Shown here piece by piece: positions 11,151-22,902 of a stretch of DNA of 64,000 nucleotides. This DNA comes from Timema cristinae (lineage: Eukaryota; Arthropoda; Insecta; Phasmatodea; Timematidae): NCBI GenBank assembly GCA_039000515.1, contig JBCFYV010000001.1, positions 58,772,234 to 58,836,233 of the forward strand. The letters are read 5' to 3'. The notes under the pieces are model-generated. The model was given only the letters and a program-made list of their open reading frames with translations. It had not been told where the DNA came from and searched no databases. The position numbers were made by a program, and so were the translations under genes. Within the stretch, counting starts at the first letter, position 1, and each line of letters begins with the position of its first letter.

Positions 11151-12030
11151 TTAACAATTCATATAGTGCATTAATGTTTCTTCATCCACCTTTCTTAGCC
11201 ATTCGTTCAAAGTAAAATCCAAAACTGCTCTCAGAGTGTTGTCCTTACTTGTTTCTCTCTCAAATTCTTTGGTTGTGATCGGTAAATCCATAAAGGGAGA
11301 AAAGAAATGAATGATCTGCTCTGACTCTTTTCCTTCTTTACTAGGAAGTCTTGACAGAAGATCTGATTCTGGAATTTCACTTCCCTTTCGATATACCAGC
11401 AACTGGTAATTATATGCTGCTAAAACAATCGCCCAGCGTTGTACTCTTGCTGATGCCATTACAGGTACCCGTCTTGTAGAGTGATGTAAGTGGCTTATAA
11501 TCTGGTATTAGTTTAAAGGATCTACCAAATAAGTAATTTTTTGCAGCTGAACATTAAAAGCCAAAGTCTCCTTTTCTATGTGTTCATAGTTCTGTTCATT
11601 TTTAGACAACGTTCCTGACCCAAATGCTACAGTTCTTATGGTACCATATTCAATAATATGGGAGAGCACCCCTCCTACTCTATATGGACTACGTCACACG
11701 TCACTTGAATTAGAAAATTTTTGTTATATTGTACCAAAGCCTCACTTTTTATTAATAACTCTTTGCTTTTCTCAAAGGCTGACTGACAGTTAGTATCCCA
11801 ATTACATTTTGATTTAGATTCTAATAGTTTGTACAAAGGGTGAAGCTTTTATGCTAAATTATTTAAAAATCTACCATAGTAATTGATGAGTCTAATATGT
11901 GCCCTTAACCTATTGACATCACTGGGTAATGGTGCATCCAATCTTAATTTGATAAGTCCATCCGAATCCGATGTTTGATACCATTCTCATCAAGTTTATG
12001 TCCCACAAATACTATACTATAGGTCCCACA
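11151..12030 (-). pseudogene. Decayed Ty3/gypsy pol fragment (RT thumb to RNase H)
   Basis: Reading the minus strand from about 12030, one finds the VFVGHKLDENGI segment, then after a frameshift the RT connection segment with INYYGRFLNNLA and PLYKLL, then NWDTNCQSAFEKSK. A 102-codon open stretch (11459-11151) follows, starting ASARVQRWAIVLAAYNYQLL and ending its RNase H part in DLLSRLP. This order is typical of gypsy pol between reverse transcriptase and integrase. In-frame stops and frameshifts make it inactive. The upstream RT palm and all of integrase are absent. Its upstream edge abuts a MITE at 12033. Confidence 0.8.
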
Positions 12031-12032
12031 CC

Positions 12033-12187
12033 ACTTCTTTGGTGCTGACTGACAGCTCACAGCTGACAGCTCTGAAAAGTTACTAGACCAAGTTATGTAT
12101 CCCTCCGCCGAACCATATGATCTTCAAAAACATGTGTTTAGCAGCTGTCAATTCTGACAGTTAAATTTTAGATCTATACAAGAAGCC
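12033..12187 (-). mobile_element. MITE, truncated copy of the 29372-29568 family
   Basis: It aligns in reverse complement with the element at 29372-29568. Shared blocks include CTTCTTTGGTGCTGA, CGCCGAACCATAT and GTGTTTAGCAGCTGTCA. The right terminus is reduced to CAAGAAGCC, so its terminal inverted repeat is imperfect. It lies directly beside the gypsy pol fragment. Confidence 0.65.
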
Positions 12188-12471
12188 TATATGACTGTTT
12201 TATTTATTTTTATATATTATTGACCTTGATATGTTGATGGCCTAGTATTAATTATTAATTTTTTCAAGTATATACATTTAAAAAAAAATTAGCATTTAAT
12301 CCCATGTTAGTTTTTATTGTAATGAATAAATAATTTTTAATAAAAAATAATCAATTTTTTTGTTAATATTAATATTATTAACAACATTATAAATGTGAAA
12401 AAATTGAATGTCTATTACTACACATAGAAGAAAAAACAGTCATAAACCTTTTTAACAGTATTACAACATAT

Positions 12472-12751
12472 TGGTGGCCTGGCGGTCTAGGGTTAAAGTG
12501 TCAGACTTTTGTGCTGTGGTCCGGGGTTAATTCCTCGGTCCCGGCACTAATTTATCTGATTGCCAAACCCTTCCTTCACCTCTGACAAGACGATATTAAT
12601 CACAACTTGTTAATGTGGAGAATGCCAAGCCTCTAACATGGTTCGGATCCTACGTTAAACTGTAGGTCCTCCATTTCATCAAACAATCACCCTACCATTA
12701 CACATTAGCGTAAGTGCGTACAACCCGAATGTATAGTAAGAAGCGGTGATG

Positions 12752-12784
<33 letters not shown>

Positions 12785-12785
12785 T
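12472..12785 (+). mobile_element. tRNA-derived SINE, family A, near full length
   Basis: The head is tRNA-like with an A box in the GGTCTAGGGT region and a diverged B box (GGGGTTAATTCCTCGG). A body containing CTTCACCTCTGACAAGACG and GTTCGGATCC follows. The tail (AACCCGAATGTATAGTAAGA) is diverged and ends in a long AAT repeat. The internal promoter boxes are decayed, so this copy is probably inactive. Confidence 0.75.
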
Positions 12786-13424
12786 GAATAATATGAATAA
12801 GAAAACATTCTAAAGTAGTTTAAAGTAAGGAGTGGTAATAAACCTAGAACTTAGATAGAAAACTCAGGAATAGCTATAACAAAATATATAGCTTTCCAAT
12901 TGAATGAATTAGATAGTTTTAAAATTGGTATATGAATTAAGTGACTTTTAATATTCAAAACATTGATTTTATTTTGCTTTTAATGAGCTGCAAAATGGCA
13001 TATGCATAATATTTTTTAATAGAGTGATATAACATCAACTGAATTAAAACATGGGTTGACGACAAGGCTAAAATACACATATAAAATATTAAAATTTATT
13101 TACAAAACTTGGATACAACAAATTAATGACAAAAACAAAGTTTAAGAATCAACAGGGCAACAGGTTTGTAAATTAGGTAATAAAATTGAATTAGTGAGTT
13201 AGCATCTTCCAATAAGATTTAATAACGTAATGAAAATGTTCTAGTTACAACGTTTATGAAAAATATAATAATTTTTATTTTAAGGTTATTTATAAAATCT
13301 AAGACTTATCTTGGTTCAATCCCATTACACCTTGTGATACCGGTAATCAGCCATTAGAATGATGCTGATTTATATTCTTCCGACATGTTTCGGAATAAAA
13401 ATATAATCATGGACAAAGTAAAAC
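12786..13424. other. AT-rich DNA, nothing recognised
   Basis: No coding, RNA or repeat structure seen between the two SINE copies. Confidence 0.4.
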
Positions 13425-13580
13425 GTGAACCCGCATTTGTGTGGAGGGAGAGTGGAAAACCATTTATGAGAAACCACCCCCAGTTCACCCAACCGAGCTT
13501 CGAACCTCGATCTCCCCGTCCTCAGCAGTCGAGCTCAACACGACAAGCGCGTTAGCCAACTACGCCACCGAGGCGGGTTT
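13425..13580 (-). mobile_element. tRNA-derived SINE, family B, truncated at the tail side
   Basis: The reverse complement carries CCTCGGTGGCGTAGTTGG (A box TGGCGTAGTTG) and a B-box region GAGGTTCGAAGCTCGG, matching the copy at 14089-14330. The shared SINE tail is missing on the low-coordinate side. Confidence 0.7.
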
Positions 13581-14088
13581 TAAGTTATTAAAGGGTCGCG
13601 TTGGCCGCCGAGAGAAAGTTGTGGTCATAAACTACAAAATGTTGGAAACCACTGTAATAAGGTCAGTTAAATATTTTAATCTAAAATATACGATTCAATT
13701 TCAGCAAGTCTAAATAAATATATTTAAGCTAAATTGAATATTTAGCCCAGAAGCAGGTAAACTGAAATAAATAATAACTCTTCAAGCTATTTCCTTATGC
13801 ACTGAAAAAGCCCTAGCTTTAAAAATCTAGTATGAACATATAAGTAAATAAATAAATTTAAAAATACAGTTGCCTAAAAGGTTTGATCATCACCTCAAAT
13901 TAAAAAAAAAGAATTCTGGGAATCTCCTCCTTCTTCCCCCCCCCCACCCTAGTCCCGTTCTCAACATTGCCCTTCTTGTACTCTTCTTTGCTACTTGGGA
14001 AAAAACACTGATTCACACCCCTCTGGCATATATATTTTATGCTATGCCCCTGAGCGTAGATTGTAGATGTAAACATTCTATAACTACT

Positions 14089-14330
14089 AACCCGCCTCTG
14101 TGGCGTGGTTGGCTAACGCGCTTGTGTTGAGCTCGACTGCTGAGGACGGGGAGATCGAGGTTCAAATCTCGGTTGGGTGAACTGGGGATGGTTTTCCACT
14201 GTCCCTCCACGCAAATGCGGGTTCACTTCCTTTAATTCAACCTTCCCAATTCCTAATCCATTAGTGTAATTAGTACTTAAGCGTATAAACCGAACGGGTA
14301 GTAAGACGCGGTGCTAAATAATAATAATAA
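14089..14330 (+). mobile_element. tRNA-derived SINE, family B, with 10-bp target-site duplication
   Basis: The head is CCGCCTCTGTGGCGTGGTTG, with B box GGTTCAAATCTC. A body follows, then the shared tail ACCGAACGGGTAGTAAGACG and an AAT repeat. TATAACTACT flanks it exactly on both sides (14079-14088 and 14331-14340), proving retrotransposition. The head is unrelated to family A, although the last ~45 nt are the same. Confidence 0.85.
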
Positions 14331-14423
14331 TAATATAACTACTGAAACGACATGGGGCAAATGAGGTGTTTACTAAATACTTCCAAAATATTGACTCGTT
14401 GGCCAACAATTCAGCATAAATAA

Positions 14424-15355
14424 AGCCCGTATCACACGACACTAGCTCGTACTTGAAATCCAGTGTGCTAGCTAGCACTAGCTAGCATGTCATCATCTAG
14501 CGTCGTGTGAATCAGAAAAAGTATACTGGTTCTGCCACTTGGTACTGGCTACCATACTAGTTGTGAGGATAGAACACGTGCTATTTTCGTACTAGTTTCG
14601 ACACTAGTCTGTGTAATTCAACCAATCATGTGCGCTGAGACTGTTGTGTAGAGAAATGGTATAAATGACGCCAACATGGTCATCGGATGTGATTTTGTTG
14701 TTGGCAGAAAATTATTATAAACAACCTTGTTTATATAATACCAAATTGCCACAGTATGACAATATATTTAATATATATAAATTTAATTTAAAACATGTCA
14801 TCTAAAAACGACAAACTGTGTTCCAGACCCAATTTTAATCTAAATAAATTTGATAGCATGCCAACCTTGGGCGGTTTTTTTTTTATAATATAAAGTGTGC
14901 GTAGGCTTAAAAAATAACATTTGTGTATCAAGGATACTTTACTTGGACACCCATGGGCTTAGGGGCCTCTGACCACAATGTAAATAAATTAATACAAATT
15001 TAGGGAGATACTAAACGTTTGTGTCACCCCTAATGTATATTACCTAACCTCCGAATATATCATATTTAGCATCCTGAGACCATTATTTCGTATTTCCCAA
15101 CCATTCCCGTGTATATATTCTTTTTCCTACGCTCCCTCTCATAATTTTCAATATCTTTATTAGTAATTAATTCAGCTGCTGCACTCAAAATTAATCTCTG
15201 ACGTTCGAGAAATATTTGCACTAGAACCTAGTACCAAACTAGCAGCGTGTGAATACTCTAGTCCCATTTCCATTGTACTAGCTAGTATACAGATATCTAG
15301 GTGCTAGCTAGCACACTTGATTTCTAGTAAAAGCAAGTGTCGTGTGATACGGGCT
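14424..15355. mobile_element. PIF/Harbinger-like MITE with long terminal inverted repeats and TAA TSD
   Basis: The left end starts AGCCCGTATCACACGACACT and the right end finishes with its near-exact inverse (AGTGTCGTGTGATACGGGCT). The inverted similarity continues about 55 bp through CTAGCTAGCAC. TAA flanks both ends (14421-14423 and 15356-15358), the 3-bp target duplication typical of PIF/Harbinger elements. The 932-bp interior has no transposase frame, so it is non-autonomous. Confidence 0.75.
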
Positions 15356-15599
15356 TAAGCTGTATTACAGAATAAAAACGTGATGTGATCATTTATAGAA
15401 CCTAGCGGTAGAAAGAGCAGATCAGTGGATTATTTCTCTTCACTTTACTAACTAAAGACAAATAATAACTAATTATTAACTCAGGATTGCAATACTTGGT
15501 CTCTAAATTTTCCTAGTACTAATAGTCAACAAAAACATTTCCTTTCCAACAAAATTAATTTTCCCTGAATAGATTCAAAGTTTTGATTTCTTTCGATAT

Positions 15600-15720
15600 T
15601 TTTGAAATAGCTAAGAAAAAAAGAATAGATACATAAATCAGATCGAGGCCTTTGAATCGGTCCAAAAAATTGATTAATCGAGGGTTAAAAATCGATTTTC
15701 AAAAAGATCGAACATCCCTA
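15600..15720 (-). repeat. hAT-like terminal segment
   Basis: Read from 15720 on the minus strand it starts TAGGGATGTTCGATCTTTTT, a hAT-style terminus with AT-rich subterminal ATCGATT motifs. No partner end was identified. Confidence 0.3.
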
Positions 15721-16508
15721 GATCAAAGCAATATTGTCCCCGCCCACAGGCCCACACTCCAGTCTCCACATTGGCATATATCCTTTATCTATGATTGGCA
15801 CGCCAGACACGTGGCGAAAGTGCTGTGTGATCTCTGTATTAGCTTCAAGTTGTTCTAGTCCTCTTGGCCTATTTCAGATAATAAATTTAACTGTTTATTG
15901 TTCTGTGATAATTTAGAGTAATCGTCATCACTTACATAATTTAATGGGCCAATGAAAAGTTACAGATATTTTACACGTGTGAATTTGAAATTAGAATTTT
16001 AGCCATACGTTGCAAATAATTTATTGTAGCAAGATCTTTGTGCATTTCTGAATATTATAAAAAAAAAACTTAAAGGTGAGTAGGCTTGTTTTAAATTGAG
16101 TTTTGGTTTCTTTCTCATAAATAATTTGGTCACAATAAATTAAACTCTGACAATCTTGAGATAAAATTATTTAAATTAACTACACCGATCATAATGTTAA
16201 CAAGAAGAGCTCCCCACAAAACCGTTTTAAAATCCATTTTCTAAAACATGATAGCCTCTTGTTACCTTTATTTAGTACTGTATCCATTAAGCTTCTCTTG
16301 CAAGCACTTGCCTTAAATGCTTGGGTTTTATTTTAATGAACAACTTTCTTTCAAAGAGTCCAAATTCATTCTCTGTGTTTTGCTTGTGTTATATTAAATT
16401 ACGAGAATCCTGATTCCACACTTGTTTCTTTATACTAAGTGAACGTTACGTGAAAGTTAAGAGAACGTCAAGTTTATCATGATTCCGGCATTAGGAAAAA
16501 TCACCCTC
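15721..16508. other. AT-rich DNA, nothing recognised
   Basis: No gene, RNA or repeat structure recognised up to the start of the minisatellite. Confidence 0.4.
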
Positions 16509-19500
16509 AGTAGGTCTACAGCTGGCTGGGATTAGAACCACCAGTTTATAGTAGGTCTACAGCTGACTGGGATTAGAACCACCAGTTTATAGTAGGTCTA
16601 CAGCTGGCTTGGATTAGAACCACCAGTTTATAGTAGATCTACAGCTGACTGGATTAGAACACCATTTATAGTAGTCTACAGCTGACTGGATTAGAACCAC
16701 CAGTTTATAGTAGGTCTACAGCTGGCTTGGATTAGAACACCAGTTTATAGTAGGTCTACAGCTGCTGGATTAGAACCACCAGTTTATAGTAGGTCTACAG
16801 CTGGCTTGGATTAGAACCACGTTTATAGTAGGTCTACACTGACTGGGATTAGAACCACCAGTTTATAGTAGGTCTACAGTGAATGGATTAGAATCACCAG
16901 TTTATAGTAGTCTACAGCTGGCTTGATTAGAACCACCAGTTTATAGTAGTCTACAGCTGACTGGGATTAGAACCACCAGTTTATAGTAGGTCTACAGCTG
17001 GCTTGGATTAGAACCACCAGTTTATAGTAGGTCTACAGCTGGCTTGGATTAGAACACCAGTTTATAGTAGGTCTACAGCTGCTTGGATTAGAACCACCAG
17101 TTTATATAGGTCTACAGCTGGCTTGGATAGAACCACCAGTTTATAGTAGGTCTACAGCTAGCTTGGATTAGAACACCAGTTTTTAGTATATCAACAGCTG
17201 TGGATTAGAACCACCAGTTTATAGTAGGTCTACAGCTGGCTTGGATTAGAACCACCAGTTTATAGTAGGTCTACAGCTGCTTGGATTAGAACCACCAGTT
17301 TTATAGTAGGTCTACAGCTGACTTGGATTAGAACACCAGTTTATAGTAGGTCTACAGCTGGCTTGGATTAGAACCACCAGTTTATAGTAGGTCTACAGCT
17401 GGCTTGGATTAGAACCACCAGTTTATAGTAGGTCTACAGCTGAGCTTGGATTAGAACCACCAGTTTATAGTAGGTCTACAGCTGGCTTGGATTAGAACCA
17501 CCAGTTTATATAGTATCTACAGTGACTGGGATGACTGGATTAGAACCACCAGTTTTATAGTAGGTCTACAGCTGGCTTGGATTAGAACCACCAGTTTTAT
17601 AGTAGGTCTACAGCTGCTTGGATTAGAACCACCAGTTTATAGTAGGTCTACAGTGACTGGGATTAGAACCACCAGTTTATAGTAGGTCTACAGCTGCTTG
17701 GATTAGAACCACCAGTTTATAGTAGGTCTACAGCTGGCTTGGATTAGAACCACCAGTTTATAGTAGGTCTACAGCTGACTGGGATTAGAACCACCAGTTT
17801 ATAGTAGGTCTACAGCTGGCTTGGATTAGAACCACCAGTTTATAGTAGGTCTACAGTGACTGGGATTAGAACCACCAGTTTATAGTAGGTCTACAGCTTG
17901 CTTGGGATTAGAACCACCAGTTTATATAGTAGGTCTACAGCTGGCTTGGATTAGAACCACCAGTTTATAGTAGGTCTACAGCTGGCTTGGATTAGAACCA
18001 CCAGTTTATAGTAGGTCTACAGCTGACTGGATTAGAACCACCAGTTTATAGTAGGTCTACAGCTGGACTGGATTAGAACCACCATTTATAGTAGTCTACA
18101 GTTGACTGGGATTAGAACCACCAGTTTATAGTAGGTCTACAGCTGGCTTGGATTAGAACCACCAGTTTATAGTAGGTCTACAGCTGGCTGGGATTAGAAC
18201 CACCAGTTTATAGTAGGTCTACAGCTGAGCTTGGATTAGAACCACCAGTTTTAGTAGGTCTACAGCTGACTGGGATTAGAACCACCAGTTTATAGTAGGT
18301 CTACAGCTGACTGGGATTAGAACCACCAGTTTATAGTAGGTCTACAGTTGACTGGATTAGAACCACCAGTTTATAGTAGGTCTACAGCTGACTTGGGATT
18401 AGAACCACCAGTTTATAGTAGGTCTACAGCTGACTGGGATTAGAACCACCAGTTTATAGTAGGTCTACAGTGACTGGGATTAGAACCACCAGTTTATAGT
18501 AGGTCTACACTGACTGGATTAGAACCACCAGTTTATAGTAGGTCTACAGCTGACTGGGATTAGAACCACCAGTTTATAGTAGGTCTACAGCTGCTTGGAT
18601 TAGAACCACCAGTTTATAGTAGGTCTACAGTTGACTGGGATTAGAACCACCAGTTTATAGTAGGTCTACAGTTGGACTGGGATTAGAACCACCAGTTTAT
18701 AGTAGGTCTACAGCTGGCTGGGATTAGAACCACCAGTTTATAGTAGGTCTACATGACTGGGATTAGAACCACCAGTTTATAGTAGGTCTACAGTTGACTG
18801 GGATTAGAACCACCAGTTTATAGTAGGTCTACAGCTGACTGGATTAGAACCACCAGTTTATAGTAGGTCTACAGTGACTGGGATTAGAACCACCAGTTTA
18901 TAGTAGGTCTACAGCTGGCTTGGATTAGAACCACCAGTTTTATAGTAGTTCTACAGCTGGCTTGGATTAGAACCACCAGTTTATAGTAGGTCTACAGTGC
19001 TGGATTAGAACCACCAGTTTATAGTAGGTCTACAGCTGGCTTGGATTAGAACCACCAGTTTATAGTAGGTCTACAGCTGGCTGGATTAGAACCACCAGTT
19101 TATAGTAGGTCTACAACTGACTGGGATTAGAACCACCAGTTTATAGTAGGTCTACAGTGCTGGGATTAGAACCACCAGTTTTAGTAGGTCTACAGCTGAC
19201 TGGGATTAGAACCACCAGTTTATAGTAGGTCTACAGTGGCTTGGATTAGAACCACCAGTTTATAATAGGTCTACAGCTGGCTTGGATTAGAACCACCAGT
19301 TTATAGTAGGTCTACAGCTAGCTTGGATTAGAACCACCAGTTTTTAGTAGGTATACAGCTGACTGGGATTAGAACCACCAGTTTATAGCAGGTCTACAGC
19401 TGACTGGGATTAGAACCACCAGTTTATAGTAGGTCTACAGTTGACTGGGATTAGAACCACCAGTTTATAGTAGGTCTACAGCTGGCTTGGATTAGAACCA

Positions 19501-20205
19501 CCAGTTTATAGTAGGTCTACAGCTGACTGGGATTAGAACCACCAGTTTATAGTAGGTCTACAGTTGACTGGATTAGAACCACCAGTTTATAGTAGGTCTA
19601 CAGCTGGCTTGGATTAGAACCACCAGTTTATAGTAGATCTACAGCTGACTGGGATTAGAACCACCAGTTTATAGTAGGTCTAAAGCTAGCTTGGATTAGA
19701 ACTACCAGTTTATAGTAGGTCTACAGTTGACTGGGATTAGAACCACCAGTTTATAGTAGGTCTACAGTTGACTGGGATTAGAACCACCAGTTTATAGTAG
19801 GTCTACAGCTGACTGGGATTAGAACCACCAGTTTATAGTAGATCTACAGCTGACTGGGATTAGAACCACCAGTTTATAGTAGGTCTACAGTTGACTGGGA
19901 TTAGAACCACCAGTTTATAGTAGGTCTACAACTGACTGGGATTAGATCCACCAGTTTATAGTAGGTCTACAGTTGACTGGGATTAGAACCACCAGTTTAT
20001 AGTAGGTCTACAGCTGACTGGGATTAGAACCACCAGTTTATAGTAGGTCTACAGCTGGCTGGGATTAGAACCACCAGTTTATAGTAGGTCTACAGCTGGC
20101 TTGGATTAGAACCACCAGTTTATAGTAGATCTACAGCTGACTGGGATTAGAACCACCAGTTTATAGTAGATCTACAGCTGACTGGGATTAGAACCACCAG
20201 TTTTA
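16509..20205. repeat. 41-bp minisatellite, about 90 units
   Basis: The unit is AGTAGGTCTACAGCTGACTG followed by GGATTAGAACCACCAGTTTAT (41 bp), repeated head to tail for about 3.7 kb. Two main variants alternate irregularly at the centre: GCTGGCTTGG and GCTGACTGGG. Many units between about 16640 and 19200 lose single bases from GG, CC or TT runs, while units near both edges are much cleaner. It lies about 2.6 kb upstream of the ASNS start codon. Confidence 0.95.
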
Positions 20206-20825
20206 GTCAAATCACATATTGATTTGAACTTAAAACATAGCCTTACTAAATACTTTGCACTATTTCTGAGATAATCGCACAAAATTATTAAACCAATGCA
20301 CTGTCGGGAATTTCCCCAAAAATTTAGCCAAAACCTTTATAACCATATTTATTGACATGAAAACTGTAGGCCCTAATTAGGGTTTTTCTGGGGTTGCTGA
20401 TTTTAAATCTGATATAATTACAAAATTAATAATGGCCGTCCCAATATGGTGGATCAAAACTCCAAAAAATATTATGATTTACATAAGAATTGGTGGTTGA
20501 GTGTTTTGGGTTTTTTAATAAAGAATAGTAGAGTGTTTTATCAAATTCACATATTTATTTGTATAACAGTAGCATGTACCCTACATAATTTATTTATGTG
20601 TTTATCCATTTAGTTACGTGTGCACAACAGGGAAACCCACACCAGGTAGTATACACAAATCAATCAGTACAGAGAAACCTTGATAGTTGCAAATTTATGA
20701 AAGTTAGAGTGAAAATACAATTTCTATGAAAATAAAAACTCAATTTCTTTTCTCTCTGAAACAAAACTTAGGCCTAAAGCATAAGGATCATACTGGAAGG
20801 GTAGTAGATATTGGGTGTATACAAT
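20206..20825. other. ASNS upstream flank, nothing recognised
   Basis: AT-rich DNA between the minisatellite and the inverted repeat. No open frame or motif that I can support. Confidence 0.4.
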
Positions 20826-21535
20826 TACATTGCATGTCCATTACATAAAGTTTATGGTACAAATACATTGTTGATCTATCTCGTTGCATTTCCCCCTCCT
20901 CTCTACACACAGATAACCCTACTCTGACGTACAACCAATAGAAATGAAGGGTCAATTGACTCCTCTTGGCAGGAGGAGAGTGTCTAATTTGCCAGAAATG
21001 TAATGTCCTTAAAAAAAACTTGGAGATTTGAATTTGGAAATTCAAATTGCTGTGGTGCAATCAAAAGCAAAGATGAAATAATAAAATAAGAATATAATCT
21101 ACAAATTAAAAATATACCTTTTTATCTAGACAATTTTTTCCAGAGAAGTAGAAAACAAAAATGTTGTATTTATTTTAGGAGTGTTATAGACACAGTTGCC
21201 TAGGCATCTCGGTTATGGTGAGGTTTATTTAAGTTTTTAATCTATTACACTATTCTTTCAACTAGCCCACCTTCAAAATTAGTCAGGCACACTAACCTTG
21301 CAACCAGCCTTAACCTCAAAGTGAGAGTCTTGAGCTGAAAGTCAGGCCAACTATCCTAGCAAAATGTGATGTAATGGACACGTGAAATATTTGTAACAAG
21401 ATGTAATTGTACGTATACGCCCCTTCATTCCAATTGGTTTTACGTCAGAGTAGGGCTAGCTGTATGTAGAGAGATGGGGGAAATATGACATGTGGATGCT
21501 ATGTAATGGACATAAAATGTAATGGTGGTCGCCCG
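20826..21535. repeat. Imperfect inverted repeat, arms ~110-140 bp
   Basis: The left arm (about 20826-20960) and right arm (about 21365-21535) are diverged reverse complements. They share CATGTCCATTACATA, a CCCCTCCTCTCTACA-like block and CCCTACTCTGACGTA with their inverses. About 400 bp of unrelated DNA separates them. It looks like an old MITE or folded-back element in the ASNS upstream region. Confidence 0.55.
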
Positions 21536-22279
21536 CAGATATTAGCATCTACTTTTTGCAAATTTCATTCACCAAAACAACAAACTAAAATCACATGAAA
21601 TGCAACAAAGCCAGTATTTATTATTTTTACAAGTTCATATTTTCAAATAGAATTTTGAACGTGTTAAATATCAATAAAAATTAGTAAAGTATATTATATA
21701 AGCACCATACTCAGGAATAGAATCAAGTTTTTACAATTGGTTTCACAAGTACTTTTACACAATTATATTACGTTAGTGCAGACAGTATTTGGTATTACAT
21801 AACGTAGCATGTCCAACACAAACAATGTTCAGCTTTGGACTCAAGTAGGGCTCAGGTATTTGGAACATTCCAACGGAGATTCTATGCAGGAATTATCTTC
21901 AATTGAAACCTACCAAAAATAAGGACAATATTTGAATGTAAACTTTTCAGTTCTGGCCACTTTTTGGGAAAATTCTCCACTGTGCATTGACCCAAAATGA
22001 GGCCTACATAAACATGAACTAGTAGGCCTACATATATAGTAGATACAAAGTGGACTTAAAAATATCTGATATCTTTTCATAGCTCAAAAAATAATGACTA
22101 CACATAGGCTTCAAGGCTTGGACAAAATTAGTCTAGTCACTGAATTACAGAAGTTTTTAAAATCACGAAATGTAAAAAACTTTATTCTATTAGGCTATAC
22201 AAAAATGGTAAATTTAAAAAAAGTAGCCTCTCTAAAACTAACCAAAACTAACTTAATTAAAAATTGTTAAAAATGGCAC
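21536..22279. other. ASNS upstream flank, nothing recognised
   Basis: No coding or repeat structure recognised. A non-coding 5' exon of ASNS could lie here, but the sequence does not show one clearly. Confidence 0.35.
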
Positions 22280-22346
22280 TTGAACAAGGGAATCAAATCT
22301 AGAACCTTTGGCTAGCACACAATGATCTACCACTTAGCTATCCAGT
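22280..22346 (-). repeat. tRNA-like SINE head remnant
   Basis: The reverse complement reads GGATAGCTAAGTGGTAGATC, then a B-box-like GATTTGATTCCC. The A box TAGCTAAGTGG matches consensus; the B box has one mismatch. There is no acceptor-stem pairing, so it is not a functional tRNA. Confidence 0.4.
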
Positions 22347-22776
22347 TTTTGTCAAGGCAAAGTCTTTAATGGTCATGTGGGTTCATCAGCTCCTAGAACT
22401 ATTGTAAAATCACACCTATCAGAAACTTGAGGTAGACATGTGTTGCCCCTTGTACATTAACCTTTATGGGTTCAATTATTATGTTCAGGGTCATTTTTCT
22501 ACTAAGTTAATTGAATTATGATGTCCCACCATATGCCTACATATCAATGATAATTTCCACCTATGTGTAAAACTATCAACATCAATTTAATTAAAATAGT
22601 TTTGAGATGTACAATCCAATATATTTTACTCTAGTAATTTATCTTTCTTGTATATTTCCTACAAGCTCCTATTATTTGTATTCTAACCATCTTCACAAAG
22701 AATGGGTGAAGTGGTCACCCAGTTAAATACGGCCCTCACTGAACACTAATATTGGGGTCTTTATGTAAGGCACAGG

Positions 22777-22902
22777 ATGTGTGGAATATGGGCACTGTTT
22801 GGATTATCCACGCATACATCCATTCATTCCAACTCCTCCTTCACCAAGATCCATCATCGTGGTCCGGATGCTTGGAGAATAGAGTTTGACAATAGAGTTA
22901 AG
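22777..22902 (+). CDS. ASNS: ASNS exon 1 (codons 1-42)
   Basis: It starts ATGTGTGGAATATGGGCACT (Met-Cys-Gly-Ile-Trp-Ala-Leu). This fixes the start, because Cys2 must become N-terminal for glutamine hydrolysis. HHRGPDAW, the conserved glutaminase turn, follows. The donor GTGAGT is at 22903 and the exon ends in phase 0. CAG immediately precedes GATG, so a spliced 5' leader is possible. Confidence 0.93.

Noticed and set aside
16509..20205. CRISPR or protein-coding repeat
   Set aside because: Units are directly adjacent with no spacers, and single-base length changes destroy any reading frame. It is a minisatellite.
20788..21060. Minus-strand 90-codon open frame upstream of ASNS
   Set aside because: It overlaps the inverted-repeat arm and has no recognisable features.
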